A stretch of 64,000 nucleotides of DNA from Acinetobacter calcoaceticus (GCF_016508255.1 NZ_JADVKT010000002.1:186001-250000), one strand, 5' to 3'; shown: positions 40,402-49,353, counted from the stretch's first letter. Program-made: numbers and translations. The notes: generated from the letters alone by a model not told the origin.

Positions 40402-42122
40402 TGAATACAGAAAAATTATTGATTGCTAACCGTGGTGAAATTGCCGTTCGTATTATTCATGCTTGCCGTGACATGGGCATTTCATCGGTCGCGTTATATG
40501 CAGATGATGATATTGGCAGCATGCATGTCGAACTTGCAGATGAAGCATGGGGCTTGGCTGGTGCTACCGCCAGTGAAACCTATTTAAATATTCCTGCGAT
40601 TATTGAAATTGCAAAAAAATCGAAAGCGACCATGGTACATCCGGGTTATGGCTTTTTATCTGAACGTGCCGAGTTTGCCCAAGCTGTGATTGATGCGGGC
40701 TTAAAATGGGTAGGGCCATCACCAAGTGCCATTGAAAAACTGGGCGATAAAATCGAAGCGCGTAAAATTGCCGCTTCTGTGGGTGCGCCATTGGTTCAGG
40801 GTACGCAAGACCCACTCAATAATGGTGATGAAGCTTTAGAGTTTGCCAAACAGTTTGGTTTACCGATTGCCATTAAAGCTGCGTTTGGTGGCGGTGGCCG
40901 TGGCTTAAAAGTTGCGTGGAAACTCGAAGAAGTGAAAGAGCTTTATGAGTCGGCAGTACGAGAGGCAAAAGCTGCTTTTGGCCGTGGTGAATGTTTTGTC
41001 GAGCAATATTTAGATAAACCACGCCATGTAGAAGCTCAGGTGATTGCTGACCAGCACGGCAATATTGTGGTACTTGGCACACGTGATTGTTCGTTGCAAC
41101 GCCGTAACCAAAAGTTAGTCGAAGAAGCACCTGCGCCGTTTATTAGCGATGAGATTTATCAACAAATTTTAACTTCGGCAAAAAACATTTGTCAGGCAGC
41201 AAACTATGTGGGTGCAGGAACGGTTGAATACTTACTCAGCCGTGACGGAAAACTTTCATTTTTAGAAGTGAACACCCGTTTACAAGTCGAGCATCCAGTG
41301 ACCGAAGAAACGGCAAAAGTTGATTTGGTGGTTGAACAAATTCGTGTTGCGCAAGGTGAAGTACTTTCTATTAAAGAAACACCGAAAGCGCAAGGTCATG
41401 CGATTGAGTTTCGAATTAATGCCGAAGACCCAGCACGTGGTTTTATTCCTGCATTTGGTGTGTTGAGCCTATTCGAGGCACCGTTTGGTAACGGTGTACG
41501 GGTTGATACAGGCGTTCGCACTGGTTCATTGGTATCGAGCCACTTTGACTCACTCATGGCAAAATTGATTGTGACTGGTCCAACCCGTGAAGTTGCAATT
41601 GCTCGCGCTAAACGTGCATTGAAGCAATTTAAAATTGAAGGCGTGGCATCGGTTTTAGACTTTCACCGTGCGGTGTTAAATGAACCTGACTTTACCGACG
41701 AGTTTAATGTACACACGCGTTGGATCGAAAACGACTTTAAACAAGAGTTAAAGCCGACGAAACGAGGTATTCCAAACCATCAACAACCGATGCTACTCAG
41801 CTACATTGAAATTGATGGAAAGCTACACCGTTTAGGTTTACCTGCGGGTATGTTTGCACAAGGGCCAGCCACAGCAGCAAATCAAGCACAATCTGCTGAG
41901 CCAGAAGTAAGTGCAGAGCATTTACTTGCACCTATTAATGGTGTGATTAGTTCTTGGAAAGTTGAAAATGGTGAGCAAGTGACAGAAGGGCAAGTAGTTG
42001 CAATTATGGAAGCCATGAAAATGGAAGTTCAGGTCCTAGCACACCGCAGTGGCACTATTCAGACTGAAGCCGAAAAAGGCGCAACCTGCCATGCGGATAC
42101 GATCATTGGTACGATCAATTAA
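40398..42122 (+). CDS. biotin carboxylase fused to biotin carrier domain
   Basis: A 574-residue protein: ATP-grasp biotin carboxylase (about 1-445; LLIANRGEIAVRIIHACRDMGI, KAAFGGGGRGLKVAW, FVEQYLDKPRHVEAQV, DCSLQRRNQKLVEEAPAP and LEVNTRLQVEHPVTE) and a C-terminal biotinyl domain with EAMKME, biotin on Lys541. It carboxylates its own biotin using ATP and bicarbonate. No separate acetyl-CoA carboxyltransferase is present, so the acceptor is probably handled by the preceding KipI-KipA fusion. Last gene of the cluster, before a strong terminator. Confidence 0.9.
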   Translation: MMNTEKLLIANRGEIAVRIIHACRDMGISSVALYADDDIGSMHVELADEAWGLAGATASETYLNIPAIIEIAKKSKATMVHPGYGFLSERAEFAQAVIDAGLKWVGPSPSAIEKLGDKIEARKIAASVGAPLVQGTQDPLNNGDEALEFAKQFGLPIAIKAAFGGGGRGLKVAWKLEEVKELYESAVREAKAAFGRGECFVEQYLDKPRHVEAQVIADQHGNIVVLGTRDCSLQRRNQKLVEEAPAPFISDEIYQQILTSAKNICQAANYVGAGTVEYLLSRDGKLSFLEVNTRLQVEHPVTEETAKVDLVVEQIRVAQGEVLSIKETPKAQGHAIEFRINAEDPARGFIPAFGVLSLFEAPFGNGVRVDTGVRTGSLVSSHFDSLMAKLIVTGPTREVAIARAKRALKQFKIEGVASVLDFHRAVLNEPDFTDEFNVHTRWIENDFKQELKPTKRGIPNHQQPMLLSYIEIDGKLHRLGLPAGMFAQGPATAANQAQSAEPEVSAEHLLAPINGVISSWKVENGEQVTEGQVVAIMEAMKMEVQVLAHRSGTIQTEAEKGATCHADTIIGTIN

Positions 42123-42304
42123 GATTTGAACAAGTGATTTGACCTGATTGAGCTTTAGTTTAGTCGGGTTGGATCTATGACTTATCTATTAAAAAAGTCA
42201 GCCATTTTTTCAGAGCTATCATTAACCATTTTCAACTTGAAAGCCTGAACTGATTGTGAGATATTTCGCACAGTTTGGTGATATTAAAATTGATTGCCGT
42301 ATTT

Positions 42305-42333
42305 AAAGCTCGCCTATGCGAGCTTTAATTTTT
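42305..42333 (+). terminator. Rho-independent terminator of the pxp-like cluster
   Basis: AAAGCTCGC (42305-42313) and GCGAGCTTT (42318-42326) form a 9-bp stem with a CTAT loop, followed by AATTTTT. The rest of the 304-bp gap before the CLC gene is plain AT-rich sequence. Confidence 0.9.
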
Positions 42334-42426
42334 AGCCCAGTTTAAGCATTTCTCACTTAATGAGCTGGCAGCATAAAAAAAATTGAGAATTTGGCATCCA
42401 TTTTATAGGCGAATTGAAGAACGCGA

Positions 42427-43647
42427 ATGAAAATTCTACCTTCATCTGAATATGATCAAATTCTAAAATATAGTGTTTATTGGCTCGTCATATCGATTGT
42501 GATTGGGGTCGTAGCGGGGTTGGCCTCGACTTTAATTTTTGTCGCCTTTGATATTTCAAACAAAGTAAGAAGCCTGCATCACTGGCTCATCTATTTCTTA
42601 CCTTTTGTTGGTTTTGGCATTGGTTACCTCATTAAAAAGTATGGGTCGCCTATTGAACGGGGAACTCATTTACTCCTAGATGAAATTCATCAGCCCAAGT
42701 CATTCATTCCGAAACGAATGAGCCCTATCATTTTTATTACATCAATTTTGACTCAGTTGTTTGGTGGTTCGGCAGGGCGTGAGGCGCCAGCAGTTCAGCT
42801 TTCAGGTGCTTTAATTGATCACTTGAGCCATATTTTAAAAATCTCGGAAGATAACCGAAAAATTTGTTTAATTGCCAGTATTGGTGCTGGCTTTGCTGGG
42901 GTGTTTGGTTTGCCTCTGGCAGGTGCAATCTATGGTTTAGAAATTACGGCTTTAGGTAATTTAAGATATTCGGCTATTTTTCCATGTTTTGTATCGGCTC
43001 TAATAGCCTCGACCATTCCTGAGCTATTCGATATTCTTCACCCGCACGTCTACTATGTCATTAGTGAATTTCCAGCCATTCATTTTGGCACGATCATGAG
43101 TTTGATTGCGGCAGGGCTAGTCTTTGGTTTAGCGGCACGATTCTTTATTGCCGCAATTCATTTTGCGAGTGATAACTTTTATAAATATATTCGCTATTTG
43201 CCATTAAGAACCATGGTCGGCGGCATTGTGATTATGTTACTTACTTTGTTCACCGCACATCAGCAATACAACGGTTTGGGCACAGATAAAATCATTTCAT
43301 CTTTTTATGTACCGATTGAGTTTTACGACTTTTTTAATAAGACTATTTTTACCGCCATTACTTTAGGTTCGGGTTTTAAAGGTGGTGAAATTACGCCATT
43401 GTTTTATGTGGGCGCGACATTAGGTAATGCTTTAGGCGCGGTTTTAAACCTACCAATTTCATTACTTGCAGGCTTAGGTTTAGTCAGTTTGTTTTCAGGG
43501 GCGAGTAAGGCGCCGTTGACTTCTATTATTTTAGCCATTGAGCTATTTGGAATGAATGTTGCCACTTATGCCATTATTACTTGTTTGTTGGCAGCGTTAT
43601 TTTCAGGTGATTGTGGCTTGTATCGCCGTAAAAAGTTGATGGATTAG
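42427..43647 (+). CDS. CLC-family anion channel/antiporter, possibly CLC-F type
   Basis: A 406-residue CLC protein with about 10-11 membrane helices. The anion-pathway motif GGSAGREAP (113-121) keeps the gating Glu in GRE, and ITLGSGFKGGEITPLFYVGATLGN (near 315-337) replaces the usual GxFxP region by a GFKGGE motif, typical in my recollection of the fluoride-exporting CLC-F branch. The classical GSGIP selectivity motif is not visible. No fluoride riboswitch was found upstream. It probably exports F- or Cl- against protons. Monocistronic. Confidence 0.85.
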   Translation: MKILPSSEYDQILKYSVYWLVISIVIGVVAGLASTLIFVAFDISNKVRSLHHWLIYFLPFVGFGIGYLIKKYGSPIERGTHLLLDEIHQPKSFIPKRMSPIIFITSILTQLFGGSAGREAPAVQLSGALIDHLSHILKISEDNRKICLIASIGAGFAGVFGLPLAGAIYGLEITALGNLRYSAIFPCFVSALIASTIPELFDILHPHVYYVISEFPAIHFGTIMSLIAAGLVFGLAARFFIAAIHFASDNFYKYIRYLPLRTMVGGIVIMLLTLFTAHQQYNGLGTDKIISSFYVPIEFYDFFNKTIFTAITLGSGFKGGEITPLFYVGATLGNALGAVLNLPISLLAGLGLVSLFSGASKAPLTSIILAIELFGMNVATYAIITCLLAALFSGDCGLYRRKKLMD

Positions 43648-43776
43648 AAAAATTTTTTTATAAAAATAGCTTAAAAAATTAATTTAGTATGTAATTAAAA
43701 ACCAAAATTTTATATTCTTAATTTGTTATCAATAATTGAAAAATTAATAAGTTTAAATAAATAGTTGGGAGTTATT

Positions 43777-45003
43777 ATGAATTTTGATTTAAATATAAAG
43801 GATACTTTTGGTAAAGAGCTTCAATTTAATAATAGACAAGAAATAAGAAGTTTTCTTAATTTAGAAAAAGAATATTGGTTAGCTAAACGGAAAGAAATCG
43901 GTAAAAGTTTATCAGGAAATTTTCCTACATTTCCTGAGCAAGCTGAACAATTTCTTGCACATTTTGATTTGTATGAAAAAGCAGTTCTTCTAGAGCCTCA
44001 GCCGGATAATTTAGCTCAGTTAAAGCACAATTATGAAGGTGCTAAGACGCAATTTATTCAATGGTGCGTCCAATATTGGATATATCGTGGAAATACTCAT
44101 ACAGAGGCTTTATTGGATGCCTATAAATATTCTAATGAGTCAGGGGTTGCTTTTTGGAATGCAATTAAAAATCATCGTGTTGAAAATAACAGTCAACGAT
44201 TTGATTCTTTTGCTGGAATAATGATGGCCTATGAGTTTCTATTCCAAAATGAGAGTTTTTTAAATAAAAGAAGATATGCTGAAAAGCGTACATTTATAAC
44301 TTTAAGGAATGAACTGGAAGATGAAAGAAATAAACAAATCTCAACTTTTGCGGAGTTTAATGAAGAATATTCTAAATGGTATGAGAATCTACAGGGAAAT
44401 ATAAATGACTGGTTTAAAGATTGCCGAGAGCGCTCAGATAGTACAATCAATAATCATTCAACTTTTTTTAATCAGATGACAGAACATGCAATTGGACGCC
44501 ATGAAGAACTTGAAAACTTATATGCTGAGAAATTGAGGTTGGAAAAACCTGCGAAATACTGGGAGGTACGAGCAAAGCAGCTTAAGATTCAAGGAGTTAT
44601 TTGGTCAGTTTTATTAGTAGTAGTTTTATTAATTGGAATTGGTTATTTCACTTTATTATTTAAATATTGGCTTACAGGACAGCAAATCAGTATTTCATTA
44701 CATAGTTTACAGGGAGCTGTATTACTTACAGTAATAATTTCAACTTTTATTTTTTCAATACGCGTTCTTTCTAGATTAGTATTTAGTTCATTTCACTTAC
44801 AACGAGATGCAGAAGAAAGACAGCAATTAGCTTATGTATATTTAGCATTAAGTAACGAAACAAAGGTTGATGAAGAATCTAGAAAAATTATTTTACAGTC
44901 TTTATTTAGTCGCGCTGAAACTGGATTACTTGCTTCTGAGTCAGGCCCTACAATGCCAGCGATTGATGGTATTACAGGATTAGTTTCAAAAATAAATAAA
45001 TAA
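43777..45003 (+). CDS. membrane-associated hypothetical protein (DUF6161-like)
   Basis: A roughly 408-residue protein: the N-terminal 260 residues are soluble and helical, rich in Glu/Lys with likely coiled coil (EKRTFITLRNELEDERNKQISTF), two membrane helices lie at about 265-330, and a C-terminal tail reads LQRDAEERQQLAYVYLALSN then TGLLASESGPTMPAIDG. That tail resembles DUF6161 as I recall it, a family of unknown function. The start is the ATG at 43777 behind GGGAG. Very AT-rich compared with neighbours; first of three such genes. Confidence 0.6.
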   Translation: MNFDLNIKDTFGKELQFNNRQEIRSFLNLEKEYWLAKRKEIGKSLSGNFPTFPEQAEQFLAHFDLYEKAVLLEPQPDNLAQLKHNYEGAKTQFIQWCVQYWIYRGNTHTEALLDAYKYSNESGVAFWNAIKNHRVENNSQRFDSFAGIMMAYEFLFQNESFLNKRRYAEKRTFITLRNELEDERNKQISTFAEFNEEYSKWYENLQGNINDWFKDCRERSDSTINNHSTFFNQMTEHAIGRHEELENLYAEKLRLEKPAKYWEVRAKQLKIQGVIWSVLLVVVLLIGIGYFTLLFKYWLTGQQISISLHSLQGAVLLTVIISTFIFSIRVLSRLVFSSFHLQRDAEERQQLAYVYLALSNETKVDEESRKIILQSLFSRAETGLLASESGPTMPAIDGITGLVSKINK

Positions 45004-45056
45004 TTTTCTATTATTTGTTAAGTTTTTGTATTTTAATTATTTTTTGAGTTTGGCTA

Positions 45057-45986
45057 ATGTTATCAAATAGTTTTTTTTCTCCATTAATTTCTATTTTTAA
45101 GATTCTTGTAAAATTTTTTTTGGGCAAAGATAAATCTTTAAATAAGCAATTAGAAGCTCGTTTAATAATGAGAGGTATTGTTGCAGAAATACCATTAGAT
45201 TTGCCGTTACATATAACTTATAAGAATGACGAGGAGCTTAAAGGTGTATATGTTATAGGTCTTTTAATCTGGAATAAAGGTAAACAAGCAATTGTTACTA
45301 ATGACTTTCTTACGCCCTTACAAATTAAAGTTGCATCTGATGCTGATATTATTGATGTTAAGATATTATCTATTGAAGATCAGATGAAATATTCAAAAAA
45401 TATAACTGATAAAAATACTATAAATATACAGTTTGATTGTATGAATCCAAAAGAATATCTCATAGTGCCAATATTTATAACAGGAAATCCTATGGCTGAA
45501 GTGGAAATTTCTGGAAGAATTATTGGGCAAGAGATACCAATTGATCATACTGCGGAAGAGGTTAAAGCCTCTATTGGTGAAAGAATTTCTGCCTTATTGT
45601 TACTATTATTTATTATAAATATAGTTCCTGGATTTTTCATAGGTGGATGGTTAATTTGGAGAGACTATGGACTAAAAAGTTTATTAAATAGTTGTAATGA
45701 TATACCACAATATTTAAGTACACCTTTTATACTTGGTTTATTTGGAATAGGACTTTTTATTGTTTCAAGAATTAAAAATTGGAATGAGCGTAAAAAATAT
45801 CCAGAGGGATATCCTTTGGACGCTGATTTGGAGCCGCCTTTTTTTAAAAATATTATAGGAATATTCAATACTGTTTTTATGGGTAAAAAGCAAAGAATTT
45901 CGGTTTCTATATTTAACTGGGGGAAACCAATTTTACTTACCAATAAAAAAGTTAGAAAACGTACAATTGATGATTGGATTTACTAA
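45057..45986 (+). CDS. AT-rich hypothetical membrane protein
   Basis: A 309-residue protein not recognised. The N-terminal half is beta-rich and soluble (LDLPLHITYKNDEELKGVYV, KQAIVTNDFLTPLQIKV), then two membrane helices at about 182-202 (LLLLFIINIVPGFFIGGWL) and 222-237, then a basic C-terminal tail. ATG at 45057 follows a weak GAG/TTGG site. It is 53 bp after the previous AT-rich gene on the same strand and probably cotranscribed. Confidence 0.6.
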   Translation: MLSNSFFSPLISIFKILVKFFLGKDKSLNKQLEARLIMRGIVAEIPLDLPLHITYKNDEELKGVYVIGLLIWNKGKQAIVTNDFLTPLQIKVASDADIIDVKILSIEDQMKYSKNITDKNTINIQFDCMNPKEYLIVPIFITGNPMAEVEISGRIIGQEIPIDHTAEEVKASIGERISALLLLLFIINIVPGFFIGGWLIWRDYGLKSLLNSCNDIPQYLSTPFILGLFGIGLFIVSRIKNWNERKKYPEGYPLDADLEPPFFKNIIGIFNTVFMGKKQRISVSIFNWGKPILLTNKKVRKRTIDDWIY

Positions 45987-46034
45987 TAATTTTATTGTAA
46001 GACAGATAGAATAATACGTATTCTATTAATAGAA

Positions 46035-47183
46035 GTGAGAGATTACTTGAATATATTTATTAATTATTATGAAATTTTGCATGTATCTCAAGATGCTCCT
46101 GTTGAAATTATTAGATTGGCCTATAAAGGTTTAGCACAAAAATATCATCCTGATCGTTACCAAGGGAGTGATGCAAATGAAAAAATGCAATTAATTAATG
46201 AAGCGCTTGAAGTGCTAACTAATGAAAAAAAACGTAAAGAATTTGATTTAAAATTAAATTCTTTTAATCAACGAAAGCAAAAAGAGAGAGATTTTCAAGA
46301 ATATCAAAAAAGGAAGAAGTATGAAGATTTTCAGCAGCAAGAGAAAAATAGTAGAAATTTTTCAAAAAATTATGATGACAAAGATAGAACTCAGAAATTA
46401 GCTAAAGATTTTAATGTCAACATCAATATAAATATTTCAAGAGGGCTTTATATATTTAAGCCATTTTTGAGTCTTTATAATATGATAAAAAGAAATAGCA
46501 AAAAAATTATTATATCGTTATCACTCTTAGGAGTAGGGCTAATTTTTATTAGTACTATTCTATCAATATACGAGAATACAAGATACTCAGAAAATATTGT
46601 TACTGAAGGTCCCTTACCAGCTGAACAAGCTGATGAAACAGCGAATAATTTATATACGTCTACTTCTGAATCTGTCAGTACACCAGAATTAGTTAATACT
46701 ACCAATGAACAGTCTAAACTAATTCCATATCGACCAGATCTAATGCATAAAGCCGTCCAAAGTGTTATTAATATTCAAGAAGAGAGCGGCATCATAGGGG
46801 TGGTCAAAGAAATTCATGACTGCTATATAGATAAAAACAAGGATAGGCTTTATTGTCTATTCTTAGACTTGACAGCTAGGATGCTTGATTTAGGTGCTTC
46901 TCAGACAATGGGTATTATTCGTGATGATTACTTAATGGATGAACGAGTATTAAGTAGGATAAATAATAATTACTATATACCAAATGGTATTGACTCTAGT
47001 ACAGCAACTGAACATGTGCAAAAAATGGATCTTGAACTAGCAGAAATATTTAAAGAAAAATATCAAGAAAAAATAAAAGAATTGCATTCTTCTGACAATC
47101 TTAATAAGTCTGGTGAAGAGGAATTGTCAGAGATAAATAATGATGAAGTGGAAACAGATCAATCCTCTAGTAATTTAATCTAA
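46035..47183 (+). CDS. J-domain (DnaJ N-terminal) membrane protein
   Basis: A 382-residue protein with a J domain at about 10-75 (YYEILHVSQDAPVEIIRLAY, HPD at 38-40, then DANEKMQLINEALEVLTNEKKRKEFD). A basic coiled segment follows, then one membrane helix (about 157-176, IIISLSLLGVGLIFISTILS) and a soluble C-terminal domain of unknown type. The HPD motif implies recruitment of DnaK to a membrane site. GTG 46035 is used here; TTG 46047 is also possible. It ends the AT-rich trio. No terminator is evident. Confidence 0.72.
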   Translation: MRDYLNIFINYYEILHVSQDAPVEIIRLAYKGLAQKYHPDRYQGSDANEKMQLINEALEVLTNEKKRKEFDLKLNSFNQRKQKERDFQEYQKRKKYEDFQQQEKNSRNFSKNYDDKDRTQKLAKDFNVNININISRGLYIFKPFLSLYNMIKRNSKKIIISLSLLGVGLIFISTILSIYENTRYSENIVTEGPLPAEQADETANNLYTSTSESVSTPELVNTTNEQSKLIPYRPDLMHKAVQSVINIQEESGIIGVVKEIHDCYIDKNKDRLYCLFLDLTARMLDLGASQTMGIIRDDYLMDERVLSRINNNYYIPNGIDSSTATEHVQKMDLELAEIFKEKYQEKIKELHSSDNLNKSGEEELSEINNDEVETDQSSSNLI

Positions 47184-47332
47184 ATTTATTAAATCTTTTG
47201 AGATAATAGATAAAAAGTACATTTTATTACTTTGAAACTTTAAATGTGATTTGTATAAATTATTTTGTTATTAATATGGACATATAGTATTTAAAAAGTG
47301 TTCTAATTTAATACGAATAGAATTTTATATTC

Positions 47333-47361
47333 TTGACGACAAGAAAAGTGAATAATATCCT
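47333..47361 (+). promoter_or_regulatory. sigma-70 promoter of structured RNA copy B
   Basis: TTGACG (47333-47338), 17-nt spacer, TATCCT (47356-47361), the same geometry as copies A and C. Confidence 0.7.
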
Positions 47362-47367
47362 TTCTTT

Positions 47368-47477
47368 CTGGTAGGACGGAAAGAGGACATCTTAGGATGT
47401 GCTGGTCTCTTTGGCACCAGTCTGCTAACTCTTTTCCGTTCTACTACCCTAATTATTTAGGAGAGATTGGTAGGATT
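47368..47477 (+). ncRNA. C4-like structured RNA, copy B (short, orphan)
   Basis: Main stem 47370-47385 with 47429-47445 (about 16 pairs, one bulged T), closed by ACATC-TTAG-GATGT and CTGGT/ACCAG. ACATC/GATGT replaces ACACC/GGTGT of copies A and C, a compensatory change. The competing 3' hairpin is present as CTACTA (47441-47446) with TGGTAG (47468-47473) plus CCTAA/TTAGG inside. It lacks the roughly 90-nt 5' hairpin segment of A and C and has no TetR gene of its own; copy C begins about 150 bp downstream. Confidence 0.68.
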
Positions 47478-47625
47478 ATATTCACTCCTGAGTTTGTATT
47501 TAATTTTTATAACTAGACAAACAGATACTAAATATCAATATTTAATTAGTTTTTTTAATCTTTAAAACTTGAAAATAATTTAGAACCCAACCGCTCTACT
47601 TTAATACGATTGTCATGTCCTACGC

Positions 47626-47654
47626 TTGACGCCAACAAAAGCGAATACTATCCT
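47626..47654 (+). promoter_or_regulatory. sigma-70 promoter of structured RNA copy C
   Basis: TTGACG (47626-47631), 17-nt spacer, TATCCT (47649-47654). The flanks match copy B closely. Confidence 0.72.
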
Positions 47655-47660
47655 TTGCGT

Positions 47661-47860
47661 GCTGGCCACATTGCCAGCCGACTTTGACAGGTCGGATAGC
47701 CAACGCACACGAAAAAGTCTCTCTTTTTTGTGGGCATCCCTGCGTGCCCCCTCTGCGGTGGAACGGGAGGGGGACACCTTCGGGTGTGCTGATCTTTTGG
47801 CTATCAGTCTGTCAACCTTCTCTCGTTTCACCACCATTATTTGACAGTAATGTGGTGAAG
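47661..47860 (+). ncRNA. C4-like structured RNA, copy C
   Basis: 5' hairpins GCTGGC/GCCAGC (47661-47678) and CCGAC/GTCGG (47678-47695). Core stem 47757-47773 with 47816-47832, 17 of 17 pairs allowing G-U, enclosing ACACC-TTCG-GGTGT and CTGAT/ATCAG. The competing hairpin is TTCACCAC (47827-47834) with GTGGTGAA (47852-47859), extended by ATTA/TAAT. Relative to copy A, TCTGCC has become TCACC and both possible partners have changed to match. This RNA precedes the second TetR gene on the same strand. Confidence 0.72.
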
Positions 47861-48036
47861 CTTCTTTATAGCCAAAGGAGTCCGCTATGCGTACTAATTC
47901 TTCTTCTTATTTTTTGGCCTACGCCAAAGTCTTTACATACATACCACCTAACTGGTCTTTAAAACGGTTTAATCGACTATAGGTTTTCTACGACCTTAGA
48001 TCATTACGACTAAAAAATCATAGCAACAATAAAACC

Positions 48037-48123
48037 GAGATAGGCGAGCACACCATTTAGTGCCGCTTTTGCATGCCTGTTTTTAACGCTCAATTTAAGA
48101 GTGACGGCATGTCTATCTCTTTT
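48037..48123 (+). terminator. multi-hairpin terminator-like leader before TetR copy C
   Basis: GAGATAG (48037-48043) pairs with CTATCTC (48113-48119), enclosing CATGCC (48072-48077)/GGCATG (48106-48111), and TTTT follows. It occupies the position of the two terminators in copy A and shares short sequence blocks with them, so it is a probable attenuator. Confidence 0.5.
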
Positions 48124-48156
48124 ATATACAACAAAAAATTATTTTAAGCGGTATAC

Positions 48157-48711
48157 ATGAAAAATTTAGAATCTTCATTTAGAGCACTCAGAGTGCTTCA
48201 CACAGCAAAAGACTTATTTAACCAATATGGATTTCACAAGGTCGGGGTGGACCGAATTATTGCAGAGGCCAAAACGCCAAAAGCGACTTTCTATAACGAC
48301 TTTCATTCAAAAGCGCGACTCATCGAGATGTGTCTGACTTTTCAAAAAGATGCGCTAAAAGAAAAAGTGCTTTCAATTATCAATTCATACCGTGAACAAA
48401 TGGTGTTTGATAAACTCAAGCAGATTTACTTTCTGCATGCTGACTTAGAAGGATTTTACCGTTTGCCATTTAAAGCGATTTTTGAAATTGAAAAGCTTTA
48501 TCCAAAGGCTTATCAGGTTGTGATTGAATATAGAACTTGGCTAATCAACGAAATTTATAAACTGCTTTTAACCATTAAGGCCACAGCTTCAATGAAAGAC
48601 GCTCACATGTTTTTGTTTGTGATTGATGGGGCGATGGTTCAGCTTTTAAGTAAAAACAGTGTAGATGAGCGAGACAAGTTACTAGATTATTTTTTAATAA
48701 TGCTGTCTTAG
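48157..48711 (+). CDS. TetR-family regulator behind C4-like RNA (copy C)
   Basis: A 184-residue TetR regulator with helix-turn-helix GFHKVGVDRIIAEAKTPKATFYNDFHSKARLIEMCL at about 23-58 and a C-terminal domain with FLHADLEGFYRLPFKAIFE and YRTWLINEIYKLLL. It is a paralogue of the protein at 18530-19102, with roughly half of residues shared by eye. The recognition helix differs (TPKATFYNDF against ITKSTFYHYF), so the two may read different operators. No ligand or target is suggested by neighbours. Confidence 0.87.
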   Translation: MKNLESSFRALRVLHTAKDLFNQYGFHKVGVDRIIAEAKTPKATFYNDFHSKARLIEMCLTFQKDALKEKVLSIINSYREQMVFDKLKQIYFLHADLEGFYRLPFKAIFEIEKLYPKAYQVVIEYRTWLINEIYKLLLTIKATASMKDAHMFLFVIDGAMVQLLSKNSVDERDKLLDYFLIMLS

Positions 48712-48738
48712 CGATAAATCCAAACACATTTTAAAACT

Positions 48739-48762
48739 AAAAAGCCCGTCATTGGGCTTTTT
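48739..48762. terminator. bidirectional terminator
   Basis: AAAAAGCCC (48739-48747) and GGGCTTTTT (48754-48762) form a symmetric stem between the TetR gene and the convergent small gene. Confidence 0.85.
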
Positions 48763-48764
48763 AG

Positions 48765-48998
48765 TTATTCGAGTTCTAGCTGATCATCATCTTTAGTGAC
48801 TTTGATTTTCATCTTTTTATATTTACGTTTGTTTGGGTCTAAAGCAGAGTTTGACACTTCATCAGCAAATTTTGGATTCTGCATGAGTTTTGCATAGGCT
48901 TTGTAACCTATACGAATTCTGGTAGGTGGACAATCTGTTCTTTTGGAATAATATTCAATAAGTGAATTTAATTCCTGTAACAAACTCTGATGTTCCAT
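48765..48998 (-). CDS. small hypothetical protein
   Basis: A 77-residue soluble, charged protein (LLQELNSLIEYYSKRTDCPPTRIRI, then a Lys-rich tail KKMKIKVTKDDDQLELE). No signal peptide, membrane helix or recognised domain. It sits alone, convergent with the TetR gene. Confidence 0.6.
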   Translation of the reverse strand: MEHQSLLQELNSLIEYYSKRTDCPPTRIRIGYKAYAKLMQNPKFADEVSNSALDPNKRKYKKMKIKVTKDDDQLELE

Positions 48999-49353
48999 TG
49001 TCTTAGTTATTTTCTATTAGTAGGTTATTTCAGCATACTGAACTTTAGAAAATTTCTAAAGATGTAATTGATATACATTATCTCTAATAAATGTAGATAA
49101 AAATACATTAACTGAATAAATTGTGAATTATTTGGTGTTTAAACGTGTATTACTGATTTTTTTAATCAAACAGTCATAACTAAGTTGTAAATTAATTTTA
49201 GAAAAAGAAAATAGATAGAAGATTGCCACGAACAAAAACTATTTAAGCAATTTTCTCACACTGTGGAATTAAGCTGACTTTAACGAGTCGGCTTTTGTTT
49301 TTGTGGCCAAATAAAAAGCCCTAGATCGGGCCTTTTACTTTTTAAATGAGCGA
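48999..49353. other. intergenic region with an orphan plus-strand terminator
   Basis: AAGCTGACT (49271-49279) pairs with AGTCGGCTT (49286-49294), followed by a T-rich run, on the plus strand, yet no plus-strand gene precedes it. A minus-strand terminator (AAAAGGCCC/GGGCTTTTT type, 49314-49336) serves the SRPBCC gene. The rest is AT-rich with no gene visible. Confidence 0.5.

Noticed and set aside
42305..42426. Fluoride riboswitch before the CLC gene
   Set aside because: The conserved crcB RNA sequence blocks are not visible; only a terminator and AT-rich sequence are seen.
47613..47962. Open frames on both strands across structured RNA copy C
   Set aside because: They come from the GC-rich paired sequence of the RNA. 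The translations have no protein character, and the same region in copy A is not preserved as protein.
18008..48711. Composite transposon bounded by the RNA-TetR modules
   Set aside because: The copies are in direct orientation 30 kb apart, without transposase, terminal inverted repeats or visible target duplications, and the intervening genes look like ordinary chromosome.
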